A DNA stretch of 64,000 nucleotides from Virgibacillus_P tibetensis (GCF_036026595.1 NZ_JARZFX010000002.1:124001-188000), one strand, 5' to 3'. Counted from the stretch's first letter, positions 18,228 through 27,391 are shown. Numbers and translations: made by a program. Notes: generated by a model from the sequence alone, not told the origin.

Positions 18228-19163
18228 TTACACCTCAATTGTGGTTATTTTACGTATCATAAAAAATCCGATGATACCCCCTATAAGTGCTGCTCCCAAC
18301 ATAGCTTGTCCTATAGGGTTTGTGAATAGTGTTCCAATATATTCGGGATTCATTAAATAAATAATAAAACCAAGAGCAACTGGTAATAAACTAATAACAA
18401 CTCCGGACAACCGTCCCTGCGCTGTTAAGGTTTTAATTTGATTTTCAATCTTGGACCTCTCCCTTATCGTCTCTACAATCTTATTAAGCAAATAGGCAAG
18501 ATTTCCACCCACTTGACGTTGAATAATTATTGCTTCGATCAATAGACCTAAATCGTTGCTTGGCATTCTGTTCTTCCATTCAGTTAACGCACCCTCTAAA
18601 CTAGTACCATATCGCATCGTCAATAATACGTGTTCAACTTCTTCCTTAATGGGGGAATAGGATTCTTCTGCCACCATCTGCAATGATTGTGGCAAACTAA
18701 AGCCCGCTCTTAATGAACCCGTAATGGAAGTTATCATGCTAGGTAATCCGGCATTAAATTGCTTGATTCGTTTTTCCTGTTTTCTTTTCAGCCAAATTGT
18801 TGGTAGTGAATATCCCAGAACCAATCCGAAAAAAGATAATAGAAAATTGCTCGTTAATAGATGTAAGAGCCCTCCAGTAAAAATAGCTCCTAACCATTGA
18901 AATGCTAAGAATTCTTCAGGTTTAACAGGGATACCCGCTACACTTAAACTCTGTTCCAGGTTCGTCTTCTTTTTACTTTTCTTTTTGTTCTTTAATAATA
19001 GGATTGTAAGTTTCTGGTTTGCTTGTTTTAATGTATCTCGTATTGTACTTTTTTTCTTCATTTCTGATTCAACCGTGGTATGCGTCGTTTTTCGACTGAA
19101 ACTTAGAGCAAGGAGAACTAGGAATATAGACAAAAACATGAAAATGAATAGTATCTCTCTCAT
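18228..19163 (-). CDS. tadB: Tad pilus inner-membrane platform protein TadB
   Basis: 311 residues of the type II secretion F family. Membrane segments near 1-25, 95-125, 250-270 and 285-305; a very lysine-rich stretch (KKKSKKKTN) near 60-70 faces the cytoplasm. Conserved core GLPSMITSITGSLRAGFSL then KIVETIRERSKIENQIKTLT. Companion of TadC in the platform. Separated from tadA by five bases. Confidence 0.92.
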   Translation of the reverse strand: MREILFIFMFLSIFLVLLALSFSRKTTHTTVESEMKKKSTIRDTLKQANQKLTILLLKNKKKSKKKTNLEQSLSVAGIPVKPEEFLAFQWLGAIFTGGLLHLLTSNFLLSFFGLVLGYSLPTIWLKRKQEKRIKQFNAGLPSMITSITGSLRAGFSLPQSLQMVAEESYSPIKEEVEHVLLTMRYGTSLEGALTEWKNRMPSNDLGLLIEAIIIQRQVGGNLAYLLNKIVETIRERSKIENQIKTLTAQGRLSGVVISLLPVALGFIIYLMNPEYIGTLFTNPIGQAMLGAALIGGIIGFFMIRKITTIEV

Positions 19164-19168
19164 ACGTA

Positions 19169-20566
19169 TTACTCCACCTTTTCAGAAAATATAGATGCAG
19201 GAAGATGTATACCTTCATACTCCATTCGCTCATAGAATTTTGGTCGTATACCTGTTGGTACAAGTTTCCCTAGTATTTTTCCATTTTCATCAATACCAGA
19301 TTGTTTAAATGTAAAAATATCCTGCAATACAATAATCTCACCTTCTAAACCTTGCACTTCTGTTATGTTGGTAATTCTACGGGTACCATCCTTTAGTCTT
19401 GACTGCTGGATAATCACATCCAATGCACCTGCGATTTGTTCTCGAATTGCCTTTATCGGTAATTCCATTCCTGCCATCAGAACCATGGTTTCTAACCTGG
19501 CAACCATATCCCGCGGACTGTTCGAGTGACCCGTTGCAAGAGATCCGTCATGCCCAGTGTTCATTGCCTGCAACATGTCCAACGCTTCCCCGCTTCGCAC
19601 CTCACCTATTACTATTCGGTCTGGGCGCATACGCAGTGAATTCCGAACAAGATCACGAATCGTGATTGTCCCTTTTCCTTCAATATTAGGCGGCCTTGTT
19701 TCCAAAGATATAACATGTTCCTGACCAAGCTGAAGCTCGGCTGCATCTTCTATGGTTACAATTCGGTCTTTATCAGAAATAAAAGATGATAATACATTCA
19801 GGGTTGTAGTTTTTCCTGATCCAGTTCCCCCGCTTACAAAAATATTTAATTTAGATTCAACACATGCTTTCATGAAATTAGCCATTTCTTCAGTTAACGT
19901 TCCAAAACGAACTAAATCATGAATTGTAAAAGGATCTTTGGAAAATTTACGGATCGTTATTGTCGGTCCGCCCAATGCCAATGGAGGTATAATCGCATTA
20001 ACACGAGAGCCATCCTGTAATCTTGCATCCACCATTGGACTGGTTTCATCAATCCTTCTGCCAAGTGGAGCCACTATCTTTTCAAGGACCGCCATTACAT
20101 GCTCATTGTCGCGAAATTTAATATTTGTCAACTCCAGCTTCCCTTTTCGTTCAGCGTATACATAGTTTGGTCCATTAACCATAACCTCAGATACACTCTC
20201 ATCTAATAACAGTGGGTTGATGGGACCATACCCTGTCAGGTCATTTTTTATTTCTTCTTTAAGGCTTCGCCAATCCTTAATATTAGTTAATCCTTCATTT
20301 TCTTTCAATATTTCAGAAATAATTGAATCCAGATCAGATACAATTTCGTCAATTTCCTCTTCATTACGTTCTTTAAGAATATATTTAAATATCAGGTTTT
20401 TAAGTTCCATATAATCACGAGAAGGTGCAGGCGTCGGTGGGAGAGGAACCGGTTCGCTTTGCTGTACTTTCTCTAAAGAAACGGCAGCTTCTTCTGTTTT
20501 ATCCAATACAGCTCGTTCTCCTGTTTCTTCTTGACTCTTCGATTGAAGTCTGGCTAGTAAACTCAT
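19169..20566 (-). CDS. tadA: Tad pilus assembly ATPase TadA/CpaF
   Basis: 465-residue secretion ATPase of the GspE/VirB11 superfamily. Walker A GGTGSGKTT spans about 246-254; the Asp box and Walker B are in RIVIGEVRSGEALDMLQAMN, followed by the His box TGHDGSLATGHSNSP. It powers polymerisation (and perhaps retraction) of the Flp pilus from the cytoplasm. The start overlaps the tadZ stop (ATGA), showing coupling. An N-terminal Glu/Pro-rich linker of about 50 residues is typical of CpaF. Confidence 0.95.
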   Translation of the reverse strand: MSLLARLQSKSQEETGERAVLDKTEEAAVSLEKVQQSEPVPLPPTPAPSRDYMELKNLIFKYILKERNEEEIDEIVSDLDSIISEILKENEGLTNIKDWRSLKEEIKNDLTGYGPINPLLLDESVSEVMVNGPNYVYAERKGKLELTNIKFRDNEHVMAVLEKIVAPLGRRIDETSPMVDARLQDGSRVNAIIPPLALGGPTITIRKFSKDPFTIHDLVRFGTLTEEMANFMKACVESKLNIFVSGGTGSGKTTTLNVLSSFISDKDRIVTIEDAAELQLGQEHVISLETRPPNIEGKGTITIRDLVRNSLRMRPDRIVIGEVRSGEALDMLQAMNTGHDGSLATGHSNSPRDMVARLETMVLMAGMELPIKAIREQIAGALDVIIQQSRLKDGTRRITNITEVQGLEGEIIVLQDIFTFKQSGIDENGKILGKLVPTGIRPKFYERMEYEGIHLPASIFSEKVE

Positions 20567-21396
20567 CGTTGACTCCCCTTTACCTTATCCTTATTTTTGT
20601 CCTTCATCTTAACTTTGGAAAATAAACCCGCTTTTTTAGTTTTTTTATTCTCAGCACCTTGCCTATTTATATCTAGCAGAGCGGCAAGTTTTTCTACTTC
20701 TTTGGAAAATGCCAGCTTTGGATTCATCGTAATAAGTGGTTTTCCTAAGTCTAAGGAACGATCCATCTGCTTTTCCTCATATGGTAAGAAGGTTATTCTT
20801 TCGATCTTTGTCAGTTCAGGTATAGTATTTGGTTTAATAACTGCAGGAGACGTAAGTTTATTAATAACTAAACGAGCTTTATCTTTTAAATGAAGCATAT
20901 CCAGCGTTTCTATAAAAAGTTTGCTGTTTTTTAATGATGCCATTCGTGGTGTACCTATAACCAGTATCTGATCTGCTTTCTCCATCAGTTGAATTGTGAG
21001 CTCATTTAATCCTGCCTGTGTTTCCACCAATAGGATCTCTGAATCTTCCTGTAGGGTATCAATAATCTCATTTAAAAAATCGGCCGTGATTAATTCAGCA
21101 TATTCTGGACGGTCAGGTGCAGGCAAAACATCAACACCTGACTCATGGTTTAATAAATAGGCTTTAACATTTTCAATATCTTTTCGCTCTGCAACTTCCT
21201 TGATGCTATGGTTTGGGTGAAGATCGAATGCTAATGAAATATCGCCAAATTGAAAATCTGTATCGATTACACGAACCTTAAGACTTTGTCTTGCTAAGGC
21301 TGTCGCCAAATTAACAGTTATTGCTGTTCTTCCAACTCCACCGGTAGCACTGCAAACTACGATTAATTTGCTATTATTCATCTTTGGGCTCACCAT
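20563..21396 (-). CDS. Tad localisation protein TadZ/CpaE-like (ParA/MinD superfamily)
   Basis: 277 residues of the MinD/ParA fold (Asp in DTDFQFGDISLAFDL; later switch regions). The P-loop reads TGGVGRTAI at about 18-26: the invariant P-loop lysine is arginine and the deviant signature lysine is absent, so ATP hydrolysis may be lost, as in some TadZ/CpaE proteins. There is no N-terminal receiver domain, unlike many CpaE proteins. It probably places the pilus machine in the cell. C-terminal tail is lysine-rich. Translationally coupled to tadA. Confidence 0.87.
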   Translation of the reverse strand: MVSPKMNNSKLIVVCSATGGVGRTAITVNLATALARQSLKVRVIDTDFQFGDISLAFDLHPNHSIKEVAERKDIENVKAYLLNHESGVDVLPAPDRPEYAELITADFLNEIIDTLQEDSEILLVETQAGLNELTIQLMEKADQILVIGTPRMASLKNSKLFIETLDMLHLKDKARLVINKLTSPAVIKPNTIPELTKIERITFLPYEEKQMDRSLDLGKPLITMNPKLAFSKEVEKLAALLDINRQGAENKKTKKAGLFSKVKMKDKNKDKVKGSQR

Positions 21397-21402
21397 AGTC
21401 GA

Positions 21403-22332
21403 TTACTCCTCTTTATTTCTAACTATCCGGCTGCTGATCCACCCTTTTTCTTGACCAGCAGTTTCTACCTGAAGCCAGATACGGCCATCCTCATCTTTTT
21501 CCTGCTTGTCTAAAAGAACTAATGAAGTTTCTTTTGTTACAACTTCGATAGGAGATGCTGATAGATTCGGTGACTTGCGAATAACCGAGTTTTCAGGAAC
21601 AGTAATTATTTCACTGGGAGTTACTGTTTCCTTTTCCCCCGCTGTCTCAGCATCTTTCTTAGTTGTTTCGTTCTCTGCTTCTTCAATCAAATCGGACCTA
21701 CTGTACAAGGTCAGCTGAAGTTCTCCACGCCCATTTGCATTTATAATAGTTACCGTATCATCCTGTTCAAGCTCCAGTGTAACAGCCTGATACAAGACTT
21801 CTGTTCCTTCTGAGTCAACCTCGGTCATACGCTGACCAACTGCCAGTACACGTACTTTTTCTAAAATCACTCCCGTTTCCAATCCTTCACTCCATACAAC
21901 ATCCACATAATCCTCTGGTTGAATTAAATTAGAAACGCCAGTAACATACGTAACATCTATCGAAACAGCTCTATTTCCTTCATTTATTTTTCGGGATACA
22001 ACCTTTTTTTCTTCCTCTTTCTGCTGCATCCGATGATTCATTAATATTTCACCCTGTTTAATGTCAGTAGAGGTATAGTGGTTAATCGCCACACTTACAT
22101 CCTTTATCATCTCTGGATGAACCTGATCTTCCGGTATCTCTTTTGAAGATACAAGTTCCTCTGTAATCTGTTTATCTCCTGGTATGTCTTCCACTGCCAC
22201 AATCACCTGCGTCATTTCCACAATTGGTTCTGTATTCGTTTGCGAGACTTCATTATTTATAAATGAATAAAATAATATCGTTGTTATGATACCTGAAAAT
22301 AAGGCTAATAAAAGTATCTTTTTAGGTTTCAT
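21403..22332 (-). CDS. Tad pilus assembly protein CpaB/RcpC with C-terminal SH3 domain
   Basis: 309 residues: an N-terminal membrane anchor (residues 7-27), a SAF-like domain (about 45-110: VAVEDIPGDKQITEELVSS), an RcpC domain (about 115-215: NEGNRAVSIDVTYVTGVSNL) and, after an acidic linker, a bacterial SH3-type domain (about 245-309: ending EKGWISSRIVRN). In Gram-negatives CpaB interacts with the outer-membrane secretin; here there is none, and the SH3 domain suggests cell-wall binding. The SH3 call is from pattern (SVIRKSPNLSASPIEVV, W, GWI). Confidence 0.85.
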   Translation of the reverse strand: MKPKKILLLALFSGIITTILFYSFINNEVSQTNTEPIVEMTQVIVAVEDIPGDKQITEELVSSKEIPEDQVHPEMIKDVSVAINHYTSTDIKQGEILMNHRMQQKEEEKKVVSRKINEGNRAVSIDVTYVTGVSNLIQPEDYVDVVWSEGLETGVILEKVRVLAVGQRMTEVDSEGTEVLYQAVTLELEQDDTVTIINANGRGELQLTLYSRSDLIEEAENETTKKDAETAGEKETVTPSEIITVPENSVIRKSPNLSASPIEVVTKETSLVLLDKQEKDEDGRIWLQVETAGQEKGWISSRIVRNKEE

Positions 22333-22342
22333 AGTAAATCCC

Positions 22343-23263
22343 CTACTCCATTAATTTAATCGCATATGCACCGCGATCATGTGGGCTGTTCTCTCCGGTT
22401 AAGCCTGGTCCTGCACGTTTAATGAAAATGCCTTTAATAGAATCGTCATTATCTTTCATCCGATCAGTAACATAAAAATAAGCAAATCCGGTTATTTCCA
22501 CACTTTTCAATTGATTTGTTGTTTGACTATGTGGTTTATAAACAATTACCAGCATTACTCTTGGGCACTCCCTAACCTCGTACTCCCCATCCGGATACGG
22601 ACAATTATCGATACGATAATTAATTCCAGTTCTCGTCGCGCCTGCAATATTACCTGTTTGTGTATTGATGATATCGCCCACCTGCAAATTATCATCAAAC
22701 CCATGTGTTAAACTATCACCATATAATTTTGCCCCTGGTCCTTCCAATGCAAGTACACCAAAATTACCACTTACTGAGTCACCGGCATCCACCTTAAGTG
22801 CATAGGTGTCCCCGTAAACTAAATCTACTGTTTCATCAATTCCAAGCGGTACAGCTCCTTTTGCTCGTCCCATTGGATTCAATCCGGCCTTGGCATCCGC
22901 TTGAATAGGGACAGATTCGATTCCAAACAAAGTAGCAAAGAACAGCGGGACATCCTTCTTTAATTCGACATGGACTTGTGAATTTTCTTCTATATTTAAA
23001 TGGGCCAGACTTTCCTGCTCCTGATGTGATACAAGTATTTCATCCACTACCGCAGCAACTGAACCTTCTGAGTTAACAATTTCCTGTGCACCTGACAAAG
23101 CTGCAGCGTTAGCTGTTTTCTGCAGATGACTTTTAGTTACAAATAAATTACCGCCATCAATGACCAGACCTATTGCGAGAAGTAGTGCACCCATCGCCAG
23201 TGCAACTAGTATCAATGCATTTCCTTGTTGGTCTTTTTGAAATTTACGATATAAACCGCCCAT
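22343..23263 (-). CDS. TadG-like pilus assembly protein
   Basis: 306 residues from ATG 23263, which has GAGGTG six bases upstream; a GTG three codons earlier overlaps that ribosome binding site. The N-terminus (FQKDQQGNALILVALAMGAL) is the TadG/TadE-like prepilin-type hydrophobic helix, preceded by QQG suited to prepilin peptidase. The long extracellular remainder is non-enzymatic in appearance and contains two Cys (DNCPYP, RECPRV) that could form a disulfide. Likely a minor pseudopilin or wall-spanning component. Lies between tadE and cpaB. Confidence 0.82.
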   Translation of the reverse strand: MGGLYRKFQKDQQGNALILVALAMGALLLAIGLVIDGGNLFVTKSHLQKTANAAALSGAQEIVNSEGSVAAVVDEILVSHQEQESLAHLNIEENSQVHVELKKDVPLFFATLFGIESVPIQADAKAGLNPMGRAKGAVPLGIDETVDLVYGDTYALKVDAGDSVSGNFGVLALEGPGAKLYGDSLTHGFDDNLQVGDIINTQTGNIAGATRTGINYRIDNCPYPDGEYEVRECPRVMLVIVYKPHSQTTNQLKSVEITGFAYFYVTDRMKDNDDSIKGIFIKRAGPGLTGENSPHDRGAYAIKLME

Positions 23264-23273
23264 CTTCTTCACC

Positions 23274-23651
23274 TCATTCGACCCGGATCGTAGAACTTGT
23301 TTTCACTGTATAAGGTATGGCAGCTTCACCAAGCACATTTAAGAATTCCTCTGGATAAGCTATCGTTATCGTTACATAATCTCCCGCTTTCCGGGTTCCT
23401 TCTTCTGGTGTAATGGTGACATTCAATTTGCTAGAATCTCCTGATTTAAACTCATTAACCGCATACGATCTAATTTCTGTATCACTCCGGCCCAAACCAC
23501 CCATTCGAACTGTTTCCTGAGTGACCAGTTCCAACTGTAAATGAATGTATAATATCCTTCCAAAATCAAAGATTCCTACAAGCAGCATCAATAACAGCGG
23601 CAGTACCAGAGCGAACTCTACAAGTGACTGACCATCTTGTTTCCTGATCAC
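23274..23651 (-). CDS. tadE: TadE-like pseudopilin
   Basis: 125 residues. The N-terminus RKQDGQSLVEFALVLPLLLM has the TadE prepilin motif (G, then Q-S-L-V-E-F, hydrophobic helix), so cleavage after the Gly is expected. TadE proteins are minor pseudopilins needed for Flp pilus assembly. GTG start overlaps the prepilin peptidase stop (GTGA), implying coupled translation. Confidence 0.88.
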   Translation of the reverse strand: MIRKQDGQSLVEFALVLPLLLMLLVGIFDFGRILYIHLQLELVTQETVRMGGLGRSDTEIRSYAVNEFKSGDSSKLNVTITPEEGTRKAGDYVTITIAYPEEFLNVLGEAAIPYTVKTSSTIRVE

Positions 23652-24154
23652 AGAAAACTCACACCCTGAAAAGCCAGCCCAAGAAATGCGCCACCCGCGA
23701 TGGCAACGCCATATGGGTAAGTGGCTGTTATTGAACCTCTGGAAACACCGCCCTTAAGCACAACCCCACTTTTTAGGCTGGATACGTAATAAAGCATTGA
23801 TTTCAGCATGCCCCGGCGAAGTAAAATGATAGCAATAGCCATTAATGCACCAATAATTGCTATATATAAAAAGGATTGAAAGACGAAAGCAGATCCTTTC
23901 ATCGCTCCAATTAAGGCAAGCAGTTTTACATCTCCTGCCCCCATACCTCCCATAAAATAAGGTATAAGTAATAATCCAAATCCTATCAAAAAACCAATGA
24001 AAGAATGGCTGAGTCCTTCCCAGCCGCCCATGGAAAACTGAAAGATAAAGGTAGCAAGTAAGGCAGGATAAATCACTTTGTTGTAAATTTTTCTGCTTTT
24101 AATATCAGTAACTAAACAGATTAGCAAAATAATAATAAGGAAAATATCTATCAT
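23648..24154 (-). CDS. Prepilin peptidase CpaA/TadV (A24 family)
   Basis: 168 residues from the ATG at 24154 (GAAGGGATGG five bases upstream); an in-frame ATG seven codons earlier has no such site. Five or six membrane segments. The two catalytic aspartates of type IV prepilin peptidases are visible in VTDIKSRKI (near residue 16) and GMGAGDVKLLALIGA (near residue 78). It would process Flp, TadE and TadG-like leaders. It has no methylase domain, as usual for the short TadV class. Confidence 0.9.
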   Translation of the reverse strand: MIDIFLIIILLICLVTDIKSRKIYNKVIYPALLATFIFQFSMGGWEGLSHSFIGFLIGFGLLLIPYFMGGMGAGDVKLLALIGAMKGSAFVFQSFLYIAIIGALMAIAIILLRRGMLKSMLYYVSSLKSGVVLKGGVSRGSITATYPYGVAIAGGAFLGLAFQGVSFL

Positions 24155-24196
24155 ATGGTCCATCCCTTCATTCATAGTTTGATAGTTAATCTTTAT

Positions 24197-24222
24197 AAAA
24201 GGACCCTTGGCAGGGTCCTTTT
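24197..24222 (-). terminator. Intra-operon terminator/attenuator after flp
   Basis: On the minus strand AAAAGGACCCT and AGGGTCCTTTT pair perfectly (11 bp, four-base loop) and end in a T-run, directly after the pilin stop codon and 42 bases before the peptidase gene. It should keep most transcripts short, giving more pilin than assembly proteins. Confidence 0.8.
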
Positions 24223-24226
24223 AATT

Positions 24227-24409
24227 TTAACCAGTAGCTTCAGTACCTTTAAACTTATTTACTATGTCTTCAAAAATAGTATTGACTTCTCCACCCAATG
24301 CTGTTAGTGCCACAATAACTACTACTGCTATCAACCCTAAAATCAACCCATACTCAGTCATCCCTTGACCTTTCTCTTCTATAAATAATCCTTTGATTTT
24401 GTTTAACAT
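24227..24409 (-). CDS. flp: Flp-type type IVb pilin
   Basis: 60 residues. The short leader ends EEKG, and the mature part starts QGMTEYGLILGLIAVVVIV: Glu and Tyr at mature positions 5 and 6 are the Flp signature. The remaining 25 residues are small and soluble. It is the major pilus subunit, processed by the adjacent peptidase. AGGGAGAG precedes the ATG, and a terminator hairpin follows. Confidence 0.94.
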   Translation of the reverse strand: MLNKIKGLFIEEKGQGMTEYGLILGLIAVVVIVALTALGGEVNTIFEDIVNKFKGTEATG

Positions 24410-24447
24410 TAAAATCTCTCCCTTAATATATGTTTTTGTTATATTGT

Positions 24448-24822
24448 CTATTTGACTTTCTCGTAACCCCTGCCAACAAATTCTACAGCTTGACCACTGA
24501 ACGTGGGTGTATTTCTAAATGTCCCAGCGGGTAATTCAACTACTGAATATGCACCTGAAAATCGTTTGCCAATTTTACCTGGTTTCAGATCTTCTTCGAT
24601 TCCTACGATCTTATTTTCTTTATTAAGATAAATAAGATCAATACTGTATTTCATGAAAAACGTATGAATCGATGCACAAGGAGAAATATGAAGGCCTGTT
24701 TTTTCCGGCATACTCTTCGTCAGCATTAATCCTTTAAACCGGGTCCAGAATGTATAAGCTCCTTTTATATCTTCAGCAATTACCTCATCTGTACGGACAT
24801 TAATTAATTTGATGTCTTGCAC
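24448..24822 (-). CDS. DUF192 family protein
   Basis: 124 residues matching the DUF192 (COG1430) pattern: FKGLMLTKSMPEKTGLHISP, then SIHTFFMKYSIDLIYLNKEN and VVELPAGTF. The family is small, beta-rich and of unknown function, and members are often encoded beside Tad/Flp loci. No signal peptide. The GTG start overlaps the only good ribosome binding site (GGGAGG), so the true start is uncertain; an unusual ATC or a later codon is possible. It lies 38 bases upstream of flp and may be the first gene of the pilus operon. Confidence 0.85.
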   Translation of the reverse strand: MQDIKLINVRTDEVIAEDIKGAYTFWTRFKGLMLTKSMPEKTGLHISPCASIHTFFMKYSIDLIYLNKENKIVGIEEDLKPGKIGKRFSGAYSVVELPAGTFRNTPTFSGQAVEFVGRGYEKVK

Positions 24823-25002
24823 CTCCCGTTCTTCGTGGTGTGGTATAACTTGTTGACCAACTTACAATCCCTATTATGCATGGAATAAGACACTAAAAAT
24901 ATCCCCCACTGTTCCTGTTATTCATTTTATATATTTAATAGGAACGCACTCCTATAAAGCACATAACTATCAATCGTTCCTATTACGAAATACCTACCGA
25001 AT

Positions 25003-25030
25003 AAAAAAAGCCCTCCGTATAGGAAGGCTT
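25003..25030 (-). terminator. Terminator of the GAF-LuxR gene
   Basis: Minus-strand hairpin AAGCCTTCC/GGAGGGCTT followed by a run of seven T. It overlaps the stop codon of the regulator gene and separates it from the pilus operon. Confidence 0.85.
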
Positions 25031-27140
25031 ATCCTGATTTGTATTTCATTTGATAGACTTTCGAAATTGCATGTGCGCGGTCAGGAACCTCTAGCTTCCG
25101 AAAGATTTTGGTTACATGGTTTTTCACAGTATGTCCACTAATGAAAAGCTCTTCAGCAATTTCACGGTTATTTAATCCCTCTATTACTAATTCAAGTACT
25201 TCTTGTTCCCTGGGAGACAACTTCAGTTGTTTAACAGTACTAGTAACAGATAAGAGTTCTTGATTATTTAAGATATCTTCGGTTAAAGAAATTTCTTCTT
25301 CAACCACCTGACTTTCATGTATAAAATTAATAAATTCCTTAACCATATCATCTACCTGCTTAAAAACAGCAATTTCTCTTAAATCATTTTCTTTCGCATA
25401 CGAATAAGCAAGTGTAAACAATTTAACTTCCATGGTAGATTCCTGCCATTTGGTAGTATCTTTTTTCTCTAGCAATGATTTACCTTGCCCAGCTATAGCT
25501 GCAATATTTTCGGATTCAACATTCATTTTTATAAAATCATACGAATAAATAGAGAGTTGACAGGTTTGGATAATATCCTTAATTGCTGAAACTGTCAGTC
25601 CTTGTTTTCCAGCAAAATCTCCTGCAATCTTTGCTGCTTTCTTTGCTGTATCATACGCTTCCTGGTCAAATTGTTCAATAGCATGGTGAAGTGAGCAGAC
25701 TTTTTCATCCTCTACATCTATACTTTCCTCCTTCGCCAATTGCAATGATACCCCACCCATAATTGATAATGTTTCCAAAAACCTAAGTTGTTCAGTAACT
25801 TCCTTTTCTGATATCCCATCTATACCAACAGATAACACTCCTAGTAAAGCATCATTGTAGTATAGCGGACATTCAATTATTGAAGACTCTGGGAAGGCAT
25901 ATTCATCTGCTTTTTTTATTCCTATTTCAAATGAATTCTCAAGTGAACTTCTATAATACCTCTTAATCACATCACGAGCATATACACTTATTTGTTCCCG
26001 GTCACTTCCGCGGGATACTAATTGAACCTTTTCACTCTTTAAATCCTTTAATACAATGGATGCGAAAGTACCTTGTACCAAACTCAGACTAATATCAATC
26101 AATAAATATAGTATTCGCTTATAATCCGGGATGGATGCCATTAGCTTACATACTTCAACTAATGATGAAAGACGATAAAGCTGCTGAGTATTTTCCTTTC
26201 GCAGTTCTCTAGTTTGTAAGTTCTTTTCCAGGATAAGTGCCATTATCTTAGCAACTTCCATTTCATTTTTACTGACTTTATGATTCGATACACTTCCTCC
26301 AAAAAACAATGCTAAGGAACCATCTATATGTTTAACGGGAAATGCAAATAATGATTTGATATATAAATTATACCTTTGAAAAAAAATAGTACGCGGATCT
26401 TTTTCAATCGACTCCCAGAACTCACTTTTATTATTTAAAAGCACGCGGCCAAGAAAACCTTCGCCTAACGAAAAACGTGCTCCTCCCATTTTGTCATTTC
26501 CTGATATACTAGTTACTTGATACAGTTCCTCTTCTTGTTTTTCAGCAAGCCCAAAAAAGTCATATTCCATACTCTCCATACGAAATTTATTAAGTAACTT
26601 ATCCATATCTGAATCCTCATCTTGAAACACTTCAAAAAGCACTTGGGTTTTCGGACCAAAACCGCTTCCTGCACCTTCTTTAATACACAAGTTAGTTAGC
26701 TTCACTAGCTTATTCATCCACTGTTGCCAACCTATCTTTTTCGTTTCATTCATTACGGGTGTATTTTCTACAATACCCACCCAGTCTATATGACTAGCAG
26801 TATTCTGCAACTGATTACTAATAAGCTGCTGTGTATCCTCTTGCAGCAATAGTCCCGCCCATAAATAGTGCTGATTAGTAATAGGAGCAACAATCGTGTA
26901 AATACCAGGCCATAATTCATAAAATAATGGCCTGGTAATGATACCTATGTCGTTTATGTTTTCCTTAATCTTATGATATAAATCATCTTGTTCTACATGT
27001 ATTAGTGTATTGAATAAGGTATTATTGCCTTTTGCGGGTAAAAGAAGTTCTCCTTTATCATCAGTAATTAACACGGACAACTCATAACGTCTAGCATAAA
27101 TATCTATTAATTCCTCAAGCAATTCATTACTTTGTTTCAT
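25029..27140 (-). CDS. GAF-domain LuxR-family transcriptional regulator
   Basis: 703 residues. The C-terminal 65 form a LuxR/NarL helix-turn-helix (LKLSPREQEVLELVIEGLNN, EIAEELFISGHTVKNHVTKI). Two GAF-like sensory segments are suggested, about 170-310 (FGLAEKQEEELYQVTSISGN) and about 320-470 (LVEVCKLMASIPDYKRILYL). There is no kinase or receiver domain. Its start overlaps the stop of the small winged-helix gene (ATGA), so the two are coupled. Its place just upstream of the Tad operon, with no other partner, suggests that it controls pilus genes; that is inference. Confidence 0.8.
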   Translation of the reverse strand: MKQSNELLEELIDIYARRYELSVLITDDKGELLLPAKGNNTLFNTLIHVEQDDLYHKIKENINDIGIITRPLFYELWPGIYTIVAPITNQHYLWAGLLLQEDTQQLISNQLQNTASHIDWVGIVENTPVMNETKKIGWQQWMNKLVKLTNLCIKEGAGSGFGPKTQVLFEVFQDEDSDMDKLLNKFRMESMEYDFFGLAEKQEEELYQVTSISGNDKMGGARFSLGEGFLGRVLLNNKSEFWESIEKDPRTIFFQRYNLYIKSLFAFPVKHIDGSLALFFGGSVSNHKVSKNEMEVAKIMALILEKNLQTRELRKENTQQLYRLSSLVEVCKLMASIPDYKRILYLLIDISLSLVQGTFASIVLKDLKSEKVQLVSRGSDREQISVYARDVIKRYYRSSLENSFEIGIKKADEYAFPESSIIECPLYYNDALLGVLSVGIDGISEKEVTEQLRFLETLSIMGGVSLQLAKEESIDVEDEKVCSLHHAIEQFDQEAYDTAKKAAKIAGDFAGKQGLTVSAIKDIIQTCQLSIYSYDFIKMNVESENIAAIAGQGKSLLEKKDTTKWQESTMEVKLFTLAYSYAKENDLREIAVFKQVDDMVKEFINFIHESQVVEEEISLTEDILNNQELLSVTSTVKQLKLSPREQEVLELVIEGLNNREIAEELFISGHTVKNHVTKIFRKLEVPDRAHAISKVYQMKYKSG

Positions 27141-27391
27141 ATACCATCAGCTTCATCACTATCAAATTCCGTAATAATTACTGGCTCACTGTAACGATAT
27201 AAAGGAGTTGGTTCTTTTCCCATCAATTGCACGATACCCTGCTTCACTAATAAATCCAATATTGGATATAATTCTTCCTTTTTTCTTCCGAGTCTGGTCC
27301 CGATCCCCTCGACCGATTCAGTCATATATGGATTTGATTGAAATAACATCATGCATTCAGCTTGCAATCCTAAAAACTCCTCTCTGCTCAT
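27137..27391 (-). CDS. Small winged-helix-like protein
   Basis: 84 residues not recognised by name. Helical N-terminus followed by MTESVEGIGTRLGRKKEELYPILDLLVKQGIVQLMGKE and a beta-hairpin-like tail, which looks like a winged helix (ArsR/PadR style). AGGGGGAG precedes the ATG. Four-base overlap with the GAF-LuxR gene implies they work together. Confidence 0.7.
   Translation of the reverse strand: MSREEFLGLQAECMMLFQSNPYMTESVEGIGTRLGRKKEELYPILDLLVKQGIVQLMGKEPTPLYRYSEPVIITEFDSDEADGI

Noticed and set aside
20597..20893. 98-codon open frame opposite tadZ
   Set aside because: Lies wholly inside tadZ on the other strand, without start signals.
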